DNA from: Cryobacterium frigoriphilum
GTDB taxonomy: Bacteria; Actinomycetota; Actinomycetes; Actinomycetales; Microbacteriaceae
DNA: 50,494 nt
Assembly (NCBI RefSeq): GCF_004403305.1
Contig: NZ_SOHE01000065.1
Span: 421 to 50,914 of the forward strand
Direction of reading: 5' to 3'
Of this stretch, positions 40,693-50,453 are shown piece by piece. A program made the position numbers and the translations under genes. Each line of letters begins with the position of its first letter. The stretch's first letter is position 1. The notes beneath the pieces were generated by a model that saw only the letters and a list, made by a program, of their open reading frames with translations, was not told the origin of the DNA and ran no database searches.

Positions 40693-41703
40693 CTATTTGG
40701 AGCGCGATTTGCGGCGCAGCACGTCGATGCCCACGGCGAGGGCGATGACCAGGCCGATCACGACCTGCTGCCAGAATGCGGTGACGTTGAGCAGGTTGAG
40801 GCCGTTGCGAATGACCACGAGGATCAGCGCTCCGACGATGGTGCCGGAGATGCGGCCGACCCCACCAGCCAGTGACGCGCCACCGATGACCACGGCCGCA
40901 ATGGCGTCGAGCTCATAGCCGGCCGCGGCCTGTGGCTGAGCGGAATCGAGGCGGCCGGCCAGCAGCAGACCGGCGACGGCGGCGAACAGCCCGGCGAGGG
41001 CGAAAACCGTGACGATGATGCGGTTGACCGGAAGCCCCGACAGCCGGGCCGCTTCCGCGTTGCCGCCCACGGCGTACATGGACCGGCCGATGACCGTGCG
41101 GTTGAGGATGAACGAGGCGATGAGGGCGGTGACGACGAGCACGATGATCGGAACCGGCACCGGGCCGACGCTGCCGCCCAGGAAGGAGACCTGCGGGGCG
41201 GTGGCGATGGGTCGACCGTCGGAGATCACGAGGGTCAGTCCGCGTGCGACGCTCAGCATCGCGAGGGTGGCGATGAAAGATGGCAGCTTGCCGTAGGCGC
41301 TGGCCAGGCCGTTGATCACACCGGCGAGGAGGCCGGCGATGAGGCCGGCGGCGAGGGCAGCGCCGCCGGGAAGGCCGGCGCTCACGAAGAACCAGCCCGA
41401 GACCATCGCGGAGAGTGCCGCGACCGATCCGACGGAGAGATCGATGCCGCCGGCGATGATGACAAACGTCACGCCGAACGCCATCACGGCCACGGTGGAG
41501 GCCTGGATGCCGATGTTGAGCAGGTTCTGCCCGGTGAGAAAGTCGGGGGTGGCGATCACCAGGGCGATGCAGAGCACCACCAGGCCGACCAGGGCACCGT
41601 TGTTGGAGAGGAAACGCTTGACATCGAAGCGGCGGGGCTGCGAGTCACGGTGCACGTCGCGGTGCACGTCGCTGTGCAGCACCTCGGGGGTCTTCGTGGT
41701 CAT
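40693..41703 (-). CDS. rbsC: Ribose ABC transporter permease RbsC
   Basis: Membrane channel of the ribose importer. 336 residues, multiple helices; the family signature (VTFVIIAGGIDLSVGSVAAL, then LIAGLLAGVINGLASAYGKL and the later ELDAIAAVVIGGASLAGGVG) is present. It overlaps the rbsA stop by 4 bp. Confidence 0.95.
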   Translation of the reverse strand: MTTKTPEVLHSDVHRDVHRDSQPRRFDVKRFLSNNGALVGLVVLCIALVIATPDFLTGQNLLNIGIQASTVAVMAFGVTFVIIAGGIDLSVGSVAALSAMVSGWFFVSAGLPGGAALAAGLIAGLLAGVINGLASAYGKLPSFIATLAMLSVARGLTLVISDGRPIATAPQVSFLGGSVGPVPVPIIVLVVTALIASFILNRTVIGRSMYAVGGNAEAARLSGLPVNRIIVTVFALAGLFAAVAGLLLAGRLDSAQPQAAAGYELDAIAAVVIGGASLAGGVGRISGTIVGALILVVIRNGLNLLNVTAFWQQVVIGLVIALAVGIDVLRRKSRSK

Positions 41704-43289
41704 GCGGGGATGTCCTTGTCTTGAAGGTTGCTGTCGGTAATGGTGGTGTCGCCGACCGAACGGGCGGCGAGGGTCATGACGGTGTCCTGGGTGGCCTCGG
41801 CCGCTGAGAGTTCCCCGGCCAGACGGCCGTCGCGCATGACGAAAATTCGATCGCTCATGCCCAGTACCTCGGGCAGCTCGCTCGAGACCATGACGACGGC
41901 GCCGCCGGCGGCGGTGATTGAGTTCATGAGTTCGTAGATTTCGACCTTTGCGCCCACGTCCACGCCGCGGGTCGGTTCGTCGAGCAGCAGCACGGTTGAT
42001 TCGGCGATGATCCAGCGCCCGAAGACGGCCTTCTGCTGGTTGCCGCCCGACAGCGACCGGATCGGCTGGTCGATGCTGTGCATGCGAATCCGCAGTCGTT
42101 CCGCGACGGTCTGGGCCTTGCTGCGCTGCCCGGCGAAGTCGGCGAGACCGAAACGCCCCGAGGAGGCGAGCGTCGCGTAGCCCAGATTGTCGTTGACGGA
42201 TGCGTCAAGCACCAGCCCCTGCCCCTTGCGGTCTTCCGGCACATGGCCGACACCGGCCGCGATGGCGGCCTTGATGCTGTGCTTGGGCAGGCTGCGGCCG
42301 CGGATGCTGATGGTTCCGGATTCGTAGGAATCCACCCCGGCGATGGCGCGGATGAGCTCGGTGCGGCCGGCACCGACGAGACCGGCGATGCCGACGATTT
42401 CGCCGGCCTTCACCGTGAAACTGACGTCGGCGAAGCGGCCGTGTGCGGTGAGGCCCTGCACGGCGAGCACGTCCTCGGGAAGGGGGTTCTCGGCATCGGC
42501 CGGGCTGGCGTCGGCCTGAACGGCCGTGCTGTGCAGGCCGGATCGGCGCGGGAACTGGTCATCGATGCTGCGGCCCACCATCAGCTTGACGAGTTCGTCT
42601 TCGGAGGTCGAGGCCGGAACCTCCGCGACGCACGCGCCGTCGCGCAGCACACTCACGGAGTCGCCGATCTCGGCGATCTCGTCGAGGTGGTGGCTGATGA
42701 AGAGCATGCCGACTCCCCGGCCACGGAGGTCCTCGACGATGCGAAAGAGGCTCTCGGTCTCGTGCCGGGTCAGGGCGGCGGTGGGTTCGTCGAGGATCAG
42801 GATACGGGCGTCAATGCTCAGCGCCTTGGCGATTTCCACGAGCTGCTGCCGGGCGATTCCGAGCTCACCGACGGGCGTGTTCACATCGACGTCGAGGCCG
42901 ATCAGGTCGAGGGCGGCGCGCGCCTGCGATCGGAGGGCCGTGCGGTCAACCATGCCCCAGCGGGTCGGGATGCGCCCCATCATCACGTTTTCCGCGATGC
43001 TGAGCGTCGGCACGAGGTTGAGCTCCTGATGAATCGTGGCGATACCGTGCGCCTCGGCCGCCCGTGTCGTGGGAAGAACGACGGTACGGCCGCCGACCTC
43101 GATGTGTCCCGCATCCGGTTGGTAGACCCCGGCCATCATCTTGATGAGGGTGGATTTACCGGCACCGTTTTCACCGAGCAAGACCTGTACCTTGCCCGGG
43201 TAGACGTTGACGGTCACGTCGGAGATGACCGTGACCGGGCCGAAGACCTTACTCACGTTGCGGAGGGTGATGAGCGGTTGCACGGTCAT
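41700..43289 (-). CDS. rbsA: Ribose ABC transporter ATPase RbsA
   Basis: Duplicated ATPase of the ribose importer. 529 residues from the ATG at 43289: first nucleotide-binding domain with Walker A LLGENGAGKSTLIKMM (38-53), signature and Walker B (LSIDARILILDEPTAALTR); second with degenerate Walker A GLVGAGRTEL, signature LSGGNQQKAVFGRW and Walker B VLLLDEPTRGVDVG. The degenerate second P-loop is normal for sugar importers. Confidence 0.96.
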   Translation of the reverse strand: MTVQPLITLRNVSKVFGPVTVISDVTVNVYPGKVQVLLGENGAGKSTLIKMMAGVYQPDAGHIEVGGRTVVLPTTRAAEAHGIATIHQELNLVPTLSIAENVMMGRIPTRWGMVDRTALRSQARAALDLIGLDVDVNTPVGELGIARQQLVEIAKALSIDARILILDEPTAALTRHETESLFRIVEDLRGRGVGMLFISHHLDEIAEIGDSVSVLRDGACVAEVPASTSEDELVKLMVGRSIDDQFPRRSGLHSTAVQADASPADAENPLPEDVLAVQGLTAHGRFADVSFTVKAGEIVGIAGLVGAGRTELIRAIAGVDSYESGTISIRGRSLPKHSIKAAIAAGVGHVPEDRKGQGLVLDASVNDNLGYATLASSGRFGLADFAGQRSKAQTVAERLRIRMHSIDQPIRSLSGGNQQKAVFGRWIIAESTVLLLDEPTRGVDVGAKVEIYELMNSITAAGGAVVMVSSELPEVLGMSDRIFVMRDGRLAGELSAAEATQDTVMTLAARSVGDTTITDSNLQDKDIPA

Positions 43290-43290
43290 G

Positions 43291-44325
43291 TCAGTTCTTC
43301 CTTGAGCTGGGCGGCAGGGTGGCGTGGGCGGCGCCGGCGGAGGACGCGCGAATGATGAGCTCGCTCGGCAACACGACCGACTGCGGGTGCTGGCCGTCGA
43401 TGACCTGCAGCAGCAGCTGCACCGCGATGCGTCCCATGTCCTCGACACTGTGCGTGATCACGCTGAGCGCGGGGGTGAGCAGGGAAAACCACTCGATGTC
43501 ATCGAAGGCGACGAGGGCGATGTCCTCGCCGATGCGCAGGTCGAGGCGCTGCAGCATGGCGACCGCGCCGACCGCCATGAGACTGTCGGCGGCGATGATG
43601 GCGGTGGGGGCATCCGTCAGGCTGAGCAGGGCGTGCACGGCCGCGGATCCGCTTGCGGCCTGAAAATCGCCGACGTAGATGAGGGCGGGGTCGGCGCTGA
43701 GTCCGGTCGCCGCGATGGCGCGGGTAAAGGCCGAGTACCGTTCGCGCCCGGTGGAAATGCTCTGGGGGCCGGCGATGTAGCCGATGCGAGTGTGGCCGCG
43801 TTCGGCGAGGTGGGCGACGGCCTGGCGGATGCCGGTGTCGCTGTTGGTGGTCACGCTGGGCAGGTCGATGTCCGCGATGACGCGGTCCACGAAGATCGTG
43901 GGGATGCGACGTTTGATGAGGGCACGGATGCTCGCGCTGTCTCCGCCCTGCGGCGCGACGATGATGCCGTCGACGCGGCGCGAAATGAGCGAATTCAGGT
44001 AGCGGTCCTGCTGATCGGTGCGCTCGTTGGCGTTACCGAGCAGGGTCACGTAGCCGGCCGCGAGGGCTGACTGTTCCACGGTGTGGGCAAGGTCGGCGAA
44101 GAACGGGTTGCGCACGTCGGAGACGAGCAGTCCGATGCTGTCGGTGCGGGTTGAGCGCAGGGAGCGGGCCTGCGCGTTGGGCTGGAATTCGAGTTGCTTC
44201 ACGGCCGCGGCCACGCGCTCGCGGGCCTGCGGCGAGGTCGCGGGGTTGCCGGACAGCACCCGGGAGGCCGTTGCCGGCGATACTCCCGCGAGTGCGGCCA
44301 CATCCTTGATCGTGACGGTGCTCAC
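43291..44325 (-). CDS. LacI family repressor of the ribose operon
   Basis: RbsR-type regulator. 344 residues from the GTG at 44325 (GGAG 8 nt upstream; a GTG at 44334 lacks spacing). HTH TIKDVAALAGVSPATASRVL, hinge LEFQPNAQARSLRSTRTDSI, then a sugar-binding core (GLLVSDVRNPFFADLAHTVE). It is the first gene of the operon, one base upstream of rbsA, and two palindromic operators precede it, so autoregulation is likely. Confidence 0.93.
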   Translation of the reverse strand: MSTVTIKDVAALAGVSPATASRVLSGNPATSPQARERVAAAVKQLEFQPNAQARSLRSTRTDSIGLLVSDVRNPFFADLAHTVEQSALAAGYVTLLGNANERTDQQDRYLNSLISRRVDGIIVAPQGGDSASIRALIKRRIPTIFVDRVIADIDLPSVTTNSDTGIRQAVAHLAERGHTRIGYIAGPQSISTGRERYSAFTRAIAATGLSADPALIYVGDFQAASGSAAVHALLSLTDAPTAIIAADSLMAVGAVAMLQRLDLRIGEDIALVAFDDIEWFSLLTPALSVITHSVEDMGRIAVQLLLQVIDGQHPQSVVLPSELIIRASSAGAAHATLPPSSRKN

Positions 44326-44347
44326 GTCTATCACTCCGTTGTGTTGT

Positions 44348-44379
44348 CATGGAATCGATTCCATGGAATCGATTCCATG
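44348..44379. promoter_or_regulatory. Two overlapping LacI-type operators
   Basis: Two perfect 18-bp palindromes CATGGAATCGATTCCATG (44348-44365 and 44362-44379) share four bases, centres 14 bp apart. They lie between the -10 box and the lacI start, over the predicted transcription start. The central TCGA/CG step and symmetry are typical of LacI-family sites. Confidence 0.85.
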
Positions 44380-44408
44380 AGCGTATGACAGCGACGAGCT
44401 GCTGTCAA
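44380..44408 (-). promoter_or_regulatory. Housekeeping promoter of the ribose operon
   Basis: Minus strand TTGACA (44403-44408), 17-bp spacer, TACGCT (44380-44385). The -35 is consensus and the -10 fits TAnnnT. The tandem operators begin directly downstream. Confidence 0.75.
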
Positions 44409-44586
44409 AACGCGCCACGGCGAGTCGGCGGTCCGGCACCGAAGCCCCCGCGGCCCGGGGCTGCTCCCGGGCAGCAGTAGTCTGGAGCAGAGCTGGGGCA
44501 TCCGTCTGAAACCGCCCCCGCCAGGACGCACCCCGCATCGTTCGACAACGCCGTCAGCCCGTCGCCCCACCCCGTCGGAGGACAGC

Positions 44587-45549
44587 ATGGACCTCAACAC
44601 CGTCACCCAGATCACCGCCGCCCGGCACCGCGATGACCTGCGGCTGCTCGGCCCGGGCGTCGTGCCGCTGGCGGGGGGAAGCGAGCTGTTCGCCGATCCA
44701 CGCGTGGAACTCACCGGGCTCGTCGATCTCACGACCCTGGGCTGGCCGGCGCTCACGGTCACGGATGACGGCGGGCTCGAGATCGCGGCGACCTGCACCC
44801 TCGCCGAACTTGCCGCGTTCGCCCCGCTTGTGCCCGCCAGCCCCGCCAGCCCCGCGAGAGCGGGTGAGTCGTCGGTTAGCGACGCTCAGAGCGACGATTC
44901 ACCCGCTCTCGCGGGAATCGGCGCGGCGGGAATCGGCGGGAGCGCTGCGGCCGGGTGGGCGGCGCATCCGCTGCTGTATCAGTGCTGCACGGCCCTGTTC
45001 GGCTCGTTCAAGATCTGGAACGTCGCCACGGTCGGCGGCAACCTCGCCACCGCGCTGCCCGCCGGCCCAATGATCACCCTCGCCGTCGCACTCGATGCCG
45101 AGCTGCTCATCTGGCGCGGCGGCGGCACGGGCGGCGGTACCGATGAACGCGTGCCCGCCGTCACGTTCGTCACCGGCAACATGACCACGATTCTCGCACC
45201 GACGGATGTTCTGCGCTCGATCCACGTGTCGGCCAACGCCCTCGCCTCCCGCACCGCGTTCCGCAAGATCGCGCTCTCGCCGATCGGGCGTTCCGGCGCC
45301 GTGCTCGCCGGCCGCCTCGCCCCCGGCGGCGGCTTCACGCTGACCGTGACCGGCGGAACCCTGCGCCCGGTGCTGCTGGCCTACAGCGAGCTGCCGCCAG
45401 CGACCACGCTCGCCGCCGACATCGCCGCAATCGATTGCTGGTTCACGGATGCCCACGGTGCCGCCGATTGGCGGCGCGCGGTGAGCGGGGTGCTCGGCGA
45501 GGAGATCCGCCTCGAACTCAGCGGCGACCAGACGGGTGCACGCGCATGA
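44587..45549 (+). CDS. Xanthine-dehydrogenase-type FAD-binding subunit with in-frame palindromic insert
   Basis: FAD subunit of a molybdopterin hydroxylase. 320 residues: FAD motifs LAGGSELF (~28-35) and [17 protein letters not shown] (~145-161), then the C-terminal CO-dehydrogenase-flavoprotein domain. Residues ~89-110 ([20 protein letters not shown]) are encoded by a 65-bp palindromic repeat, between two conserved FAD-domain blocks, so a repeat was inserted without breaking the frame. An Ala/Ser/Pro/Gly spacer flanks it. The ATG has GGAGG upstream; the stop overlaps the next gene by 4 bp. Confidence 0.9.
   Translation: MDLNTVTQITAARHRDDLRLLGPGVVPLAGGSELFADPRVELTGLVDLTTLGWPALTVTDDGGLEIAATCTLAELAAFAPLVPASPASPARAGESSVSDAQSDDSPALAGIGAAGIGGSAAAGWAAHPLLYQCCTALFGSFKIWNVATVGGNLATALPAGPMITLAVALDAELLIWRGGGTGGGTDERVPAVTFVTGNMTTILAPTDVLRSIHVSANALASRTAFRKIALSPIGRSGAVLAGRLAPGGGFTLTVTGGTLRPVLLAYSELPPATTLAADIAAIDCWFTDAHGAADWRRAVSGVLGEEIRLELSGDQTGARA
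44851..44915. repeat. 65-bp palindromic repeat, copy B, inside the FAD subunit gene
   Basis: Arms of 23 bp with one mismatch, beginning CCCGCGAGAGCGGG and ending CCCGCTCTCGCGGG. The same length as copy A at 31823-31887 and about 86% identical by eye, with differences concentrated in the loop. It contributes 21-22 codons in frame. Confidence 0.85.
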
Positions 45550-48500
45550 AACTTCAGATCAACGGCGAATCGGTCGAGGCTCCGGCTGCCCAGGGCCAGT
45601 GCCTGCGCACCTTTTTGCGTGAGCAGCACCACTTCGAGGTGAAAAAGGGCTGCGACACCGGCGACTGCGGCGCCTGCTCGGTGCTGCTCGACGGCATTCC
45701 GGTGCACTCCTGCATCTACCCGGCCTTTCGGGCGGAGGGAGCCTTCGTCACGACCGCCGCGGGACTCGGCGGCACGAACCTCGGCGGCACGAACCTCAGC
45801 GGCACGAACGCCGGAGACGAGCCGACCCTGCACCCCGTGCAGCAGCGCTTCGTCGACGCCGCCGGGTTCCAGTGCGGGTTCTGCACCCCCGGCATGGTGG
45901 TCACCGCATCGACTCTGAGCGACGAAGACCTCGAAGATCTGCCGCGCCTGCTCAAGGGCAACCTGTGCCGCTGCACCGGTTACCGGGCGATCGACGATGC
46001 TATCCGCGGCCAGCACACTCCCGCCGGGGGGCCCTGCCACGAACCCAGTGGCGAGCCCCGTCTCGACCTCGGCCACGGTCACGGTCACGGCACGGCCGGC
46101 ATGTCCACGAGCGTCGGGATCGAGGCCGCAGGCAGCACGGCCGGCGGCACCGGGGCATCCGTGGCCGTCGAAGCTGTGCCCATCGAATCCGTGCCCGTCG
46201 AAGCTGTGCCCATCGAATCCGTGCCCATCGAATCTGTGGCCGTGCAGGCCGCGACGCTCGGCCCGGTGCGCCGCACCGGCCGGGCTCCGCGCCTCGAGGG
46301 CGGACTCGTCGGGACCTCCCTCGGCGCACTCGCCGGCCGCCGCGTGGTCACCGGGCAGGAACCCTTCACCCTCGACGTGGCCATGACCGGCCTGCTGCAC
46401 CTGAGCATGCTCGCGAGCCCGCACGCGCACGCCCGCATCCGTTCACTTGATGCCACCGCCGCCCGCGCCCTGCCGGGCGTGCACGCCGTGCTCACCCACG
46501 CGGACTCCCCCGCCACCCGTTTCAGCACGGCCCGGCACGAGAGCCGCTTCGACGACCCCGACGACACCCTCGTCTTCGACCGGGTGCTGCGCTTTCGCGG
46601 GCAGCGCGTCGCGGCCGTCGTGGCGGACTCGGTCGCGATCGCCGAGGCCGCCTGCCGCCTCATCACCGTCGACTACGAGCTGCTGCCGGCCGTCTTCGAC
46701 CCGGTCGCCGCGCTCGCTCCCGGCGCGCCCCTCGTGCACGGGCAGGCGGATGCCGCGACCAGCCGCATCCAGGACCCCGCGCGCAACCTCGTGGCCGCAC
46801 TGCACGGCGAGTTCGGCGACGTGGCGGCCGGCCTGGCCGAGGCGCACACGATTGTCAGTGGCAGCTGGCAGACTCAGCGCATCGCGCACACCCAGCTCGA
46901 GACCCACGCAACGATCGGTTGGTTGGAGGACAACCGACTGGTGCTGCGCACGAGTACCCAGGTGCCGTTTCTGGTGCAGCGCGAGATCTGCCGCATCTTC
47001 GACCTGCCGGCCGATGACGTGCGGGTCTTCACCGCACGGGTCGGCGGAGGCTTCGGCGGCAAGCAGGAACTGCTCACCGAAGACCTCGTGACCCTCGCCG
47101 TGCTCACCACCCAGCGCCCGGTGCAGTACGAATTCACCCGCGCCGACGAGTTCACGCGGGCGACCGTGCGGCATCCGATTCGGGTGCAGGTGACCCTGGG
47201 GGCGACGAGTGAGGGGCGTCTGACCGCCCTGAAGCTGGGCGTGCTGAGCGACACCGGCGCCTACGGCAACCACGGGCCCGGCGTGATGTTTCACGGCACC
47301 TCCGAATCGATGGCGCTCTACAACGTGCCCAACAAGCGGGTCGACGCGGACTGCGTCTATACGAACAACCCGCCGTCGGGCGCGTTTCGCGGCTACGGGC
47401 TCGGCCAGATGATCTACGCGATCGAGTGTGCTCTCGACGAGCTCGCCGTGCGGCTCGGCATCAGCCCGTTCGAGTTGCGTCGCCTCAACTCGGTGAAACC
47501 CGGCGACCCGCTCGTCGTGACCGCGGCCGAAGGGCCAGACATCGGCTTCTCGGGCAGTTACGGCCTCGACCAGTGCCTCGATCTGGTCGAGGCGGCCCTC
47601 GCCCGCGGCAACGGGCATGCCGCCCCATTCGGCCCCGAGTGGCGGGTCGGCACCGGCATGGCGTCGTCGATGATCGCGACGACTCCCCCGCGCGGGCATC
47701 ACTCGCAGGCCAGTGTGACCCTCGAGGCCGATGGCCGCTACACCGTGCGGATCGGCACCACGGAGTTCGGCAACGGCACCATCACCGTGCACGCGCAGAT
47801 CGCTGCGACGGCGCTGCAGACCACGGCCGATCGGGTGACGATTCGACACTCCGACACCGATGACGCCGGCTACGACACCGGGGCATTCGGCTCGGCCGGC
47901 GTCGTCGTGGCCGGCAAGGCCGTGCTCGGTGCCGCGACCCGACTCGCGGAGCTGCTGCGCGAGGCGGCGGCCGCAGAGACCGGGCTGCGAGCCGAGGACT
48001 TCACACTCGAGGCCGACGGCCTGCGCTGCGGACCGGTCGTCGTGCCGCTGCCGGTGCTCGCGGCAGCAGCGGCGGCAGCGGTTAGCGACCCGGCAGCAGC
48101 AGGCGACGCGGCCGAGGCCTCGCTGCCCAGCCCGGCCGGGGCATCCGTCGCCGGTGTGCTGCGCGGCATCGCCGACGAAGACGGGGCCCGGCGTTCCCTC
48201 GCCTTCAACGTGCATGCCTTCCGCGTCGCCGTGAACACCGCCACCGGCGAGGTGCAGATTCTGCAGTCCATTCAGGCAGCGGATGCCGGCACCCTCATGA
48301 ACCCCGAACAGGTGCGCGGCCAGGTCGAGGGCGGAGTGGCGCAGGCCATCGGCACCGCCCTGTTCGAGGAGGTCGTGCTCGACGGCGCCGGCACCGTGCT
48401 GACCCGGGTGCTGCGCAACTACCACGTGCCCCAGCTCGCGGACCTGCCCGTCACCGAGGTGTATTTCGCGCAAACCCGTGACGACCTCGGCCCCTACGGC

Positions 48501-48635
48501 GCGAAGTCGATGAGCGAGTCGACCTACAACCCGGTCGCGCCCGCGCTGGCCAACGCGGTGCGCGATGCGGTCGGCATCCGCTTATATGAGCTGCCGATGT
48601 CCCGCGACCGCATCTGGCGGGCGCTGCAGGCCTGA
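45546..48635 (+). CDS. Xanthine-dehydrogenase-type 2Fe-2S and molybdenum subunits fused in one protein
   Basis: Catalytic subunit of a purine/aldehyde-type hydroxylase. 1029 residues from the ATG at 45546. Residues 1-150: plant-type 2Fe-2S Cys36/41/44/56 and the second cluster Cys110/113/141/143 ([16 protein letters not shown]). Residues ~160-250: linker with GHGHGHG and tandem [10 protein letters not shown] units. From ~250: molybdenum domain with [39 protein letters not shown] and [20 protein letters not shown] holding the probable catalytic Glu. The iron-sulfur domain also carries a [14 protein letters not shown] insert. Substrate unproven; xanthine or a related heterocycle is likely. Confidence 0.9.
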   Translation: MKLQINGESVEAPAAQGQCLRTFLREQHHFEVKKGCDTGDCGACSVLLDGIPVHSCIYPAFRAEGAFVTTAAGLGGTNLGGTNLSGTNAGDEPTLHPVQQRFVDAAGFQCGFCTPGMVVTASTLSDEDLEDLPRLLKGNLCRCTGYRAIDDAIRGQHTPAGGPCHEPSGEPRLDLGHGHGHGTAGMSTSVGIEAAGSTAGGTGASVAVEAVPIESVPVEAVPIESVPIESVAVQAATLGPVRRTGRAPRLEGGLVGTSLGALAGRRVVTGQEPFTLDVAMTGLLHLSMLASPHAHARIRSLDATAARALPGVHAVLTHADSPATRFSTARHESRFDDPDDTLVFDRVLRFRGQRVAAVVADSVAIAEAACRLITVDYELLPAVFDPVAALAPGAPLVHGQADAATSRIQDPARNLVAALHGEFGDVAAGLAEAHTIVSGSWQTQRIAHTQLETHATIGWLEDNRLVLRTSTQVPFLVQREICRIFDLPADDVRVFTARVGGGFGGKQELLTEDLVTLAVLTTQRPVQYEFTRADEFTRATVRHPIRVQVTLGATSEGRLTALKLGVLSDTGAYGNHGPGVMFHGTSESMALYNVPNKRVDADCVYTNNPPSGAFRGYGLGQMIYAIECALDELAVRLGISPFELRRLNSVKPGDPLVVTAAEGPDIGFSGSYGLDQCLDLVEAALARGNGHAAPFGPEWRVGTGMASSMIATTPPRGHHSQASVTLEADGRYTVRIGTTEFGNGTITVHAQIAATALQTTADRVTIRHSDTDDAGYDTGAFGSAGVVVAGKAVLGAATRLAELLREAAAAETGLRAEDFTLEADGLRCGPVVVPLPVLAAAAAAAVSDPAAAGDAAEASLPSPAGASVAGVLRGIADEDGARRSLAFNVHAFRVAVNTATGEVQILQSIQAADAGTLMNPEQVRGQVEGGVAQAIGTALFEEVVLDGAGTVLTRVLRNYHVPQLADLPVTEVYFAQTRDDLGPYGAKSMSESTYNPVAPALANAVRDAVGIRLYELPMSRDRIWRALQA
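46168..46250 (+). repeat. Tandem coding repeat in the XDH linker
   Basis: 30-bp units encoding [10 protein letters not shown] are repeated about 2.7 times, nearly identical at the DNA level, joining the iron-sulfur and molybdenum domains. Confidence 0.7.
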
Positions 48636-48723
48636 GCGGATGGGGGTCGGGCCGCGAACTTTCACAGATGGCCCCATGGGCACCCCGTCAGACGAGCGAG
48701 TAGCCCGGACCGGCCTCCGGCGC

Positions 48724-49647
48724 CTAGGTCGTCGGCTGCTGCATGCCCATGCGGCGCAGCACCAGGGTCTCCACGAGCTGCGCGAGGCCGTAGAGCACGA
48801 GCGACACCACCGTGATCGCGACGACCGAGGCCCAGACCTCGAAGTTCTTCACCTGGGCGACCGCCGTCACGATGCCGTTGCCGAGCCCTGTTCCCGTGGA
48901 GAGCCACTCTGCGAGCAGCGCCCCCGTGATCGCCCCCGGAATCGAGATCTTCACCGCTGCGAAGAACGAGGGCAGCGAACTCGGCAGGGCCACCTTGCGC
49001 AGAGCCGTGAACGCATTGCCCCCATAGACGGCGATCACATCGCTGATCTGCGGCGAGGCCGAGCGCAGCCCGAACGCGATATTCACGAGCGCCGGAAACA
49101 GCACCACGATGCTGCCCATCACCACGACCGTCGTCAGCCCCCGCCCGGTGATGAGGCTGATCACCGGGGCCAGCGCCACGAGCGGCACCGACCGCAGCAG
49201 CAGCGCGATCGGCATCAGCGCGCTCTCCACGCCCCGCGACAGCGTGAACACCGTCGCGAGCAGCGTCGCGAGCACGAGGCCGGCGGTGAATCCGAGAAAC
49301 GCGTCGCCGAGGGTCACGACCAGGTTCTCACCGATGACGGCCCGGTTCTCGGCGGCCGCCGGAACGCTGAACAGCCACGACCACACGTCGAGCGGCCCCT
49401 TCGCGAGAAACGGCGACACCCCGAGCACGAGCAGCAGCGCCTGCCAGGCGAGCACCACGAGCACGAGGGTGATGAGGCCGGTGAGCATCGCCCGCCCGAT
49501 GCTCGCCCCGATGCTCGCCCCAAGGCTGGCCCCAATGCCCGGCCCGATGCTGGCTGCGATTCCGCGGGCAGCGGATGTCCCACTCCCGGGCAGAGTCGGC
49601 GCGCTCCCCGCGGCTCCCGCGGCAGCCTCCTCCGCGCCGGCGCTCAT
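48724..49647 (-). CDS. ABC transporter permease, NitT/TauT (SsuC/ThiX-like) type
   Basis: Membrane subunit of an importer for a small organic solute. 307 residues from an ATG overlapping the upstream permease. An Ala/Gly/Ser N-terminus (IGASLGASIGASIG) is followed by six hydrophobic segments. The permease coupling loop reads DVIAVYGGNAFTALRKVALP, then SSLPSFFAAVKISIPGAITG. Substrate unknown; proximity to the molybdoenzyme is suggestive only. Confidence 0.88.
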   Translation of the reverse strand: MSAGAEEAAAGAAGSAPTLPGSGTSAARGIAASIGPGIGASLGASIGASIGRAMLTGLITLVLVVLAWQALLLVLGVSPFLAKGPLDVWSWLFSVPAAAENRAVIGENLVVTLGDAFLGFTAGLVLATLLATVFTLSRGVESALMPIALLLRSVPLVALAPVISLITGRGLTTVVVMGSIVVLFPALVNIAFGLRSASPQISDVIAVYGGNAFTALRKVALPSSLPSFFAAVKISIPGAITGALLAEWLSTGTGLGNGIVTAVAQVKNFEVWASVVAITVVSLVLYGLAQLVETLVLRRMGMQQPTT

Positions 49648-50453
49648 CGGGCGACCGCCCGACCGCTGGACCAAGGGGTTGCGAAGCGCGAGACCAACGC
49701 AAAGAACCCATAGCCGAGCCCGGCGACGACACCCGCGACGACCGCGAGGGCCCAGACCCGGTCGACGTTGGCCGAGGCTCCGGCGACGAGCATGGCGATG
49801 CCGAGGCCACGCTCGACCCCACCGAGATACTCGCCAAGAATCGCGCCGAGAAAGGCGGCGGGTGCGGCAACCTGCAGTGCGGTCAGCACGCTCGGCAGGG
49901 CAGACACGAGCCGTACCTTGCGCAGTTGGGTGAAGCGGCTGCCGCCGTAGGCCGTCACGAGGTCGAGGCTCGCGGCATCCGCTGCCTTGAGTCCGACGAG
50001 AGACCCGACGACCGTCGTGAAGAAGACCGACAGAGCCGCGAGGAACACGGCGGTTCCGGCGGGCTGGCCGCTCGGCGGGGCGCCGATCACGATGTAGGCG
50101 ATCGGGCCGATCGCCACGATCGGAATGCAATAGGTGATGACGGCGATCTGCAGGGCGACCTTTTCGACGCGCGGCACGACGAGCACCACGGCCGCGAGCA
50201 GCAGGGCGAGGCCGGTGCCCCAGAGGAATCCGGTGGCGGCCTCGAGTACGGTGACCGAGACGTGTGGCCAGTAGAACGCCCGGCCGTCGGTGACGAGTTG
50301 CACGGCAACGTCACCGGGAGTGGGGATGGCGCCGCCGGGCATCGAGCCGACGCCCTGAAACACGGTCGCGGCGCCGAGCCACCAGAGGGCGATGACCACC
50401 GCGACGCCGAGCAGTCCGCTGGCCCAGCCGGGCAGGCGCGCGCTGCCGCTCAT
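49644..50453 (-). CDS. ABC transporter permease, NitT/TauT type
   Basis: Second permease of the same importer. 269 residues with six hydrophobic segments and the coupling loop LVTAYGGSRFTQLRKVRLVS, followed by ALPSVLTALQVAAPAAFLGA. The ATG overlaps the stop of a further gene upstream. Two different permeases in tandem suggest a heterodimeric channel. Confidence 0.88.
   Translation of the reverse strand: MSGSARLPGWASGLLGVAVVIALWWLGAATVFQGVGSMPGGAIPTPGDVAVQLVTDGRAFYWPHVSVTVLEAATGFLWGTGLALLLAAVVLVVPRVEKVALQIAVITYCIPIVAIGPIAYIVIGAPPSGQPAGTAVFLAALSVFFTTVVGSLVGLKAADAASLDLVTAYGGSRFTQLRKVRLVSALPSVLTALQVAAPAAFLGAILGEYLGGVERGLGIAMLVAGASANVDRVWALAVVAGVVAGLGYGFFALVSRFATPWSSGRAVAR

Noticed and set aside
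45770..45815. Short tandem GGCACGAACCTC units considered as a CRISPR-like array
   Set aside because: Units are in frame, 15-18 bp, contiguous without spacers and encode GGTNL repeats inside the Fe-S domain.
46443..48473. 676-codon open frame on the minus strand
   Set aside because: Antisense to the molybdenum domain of the XDH-type gene; composition typical of GC-driven shadow frames.
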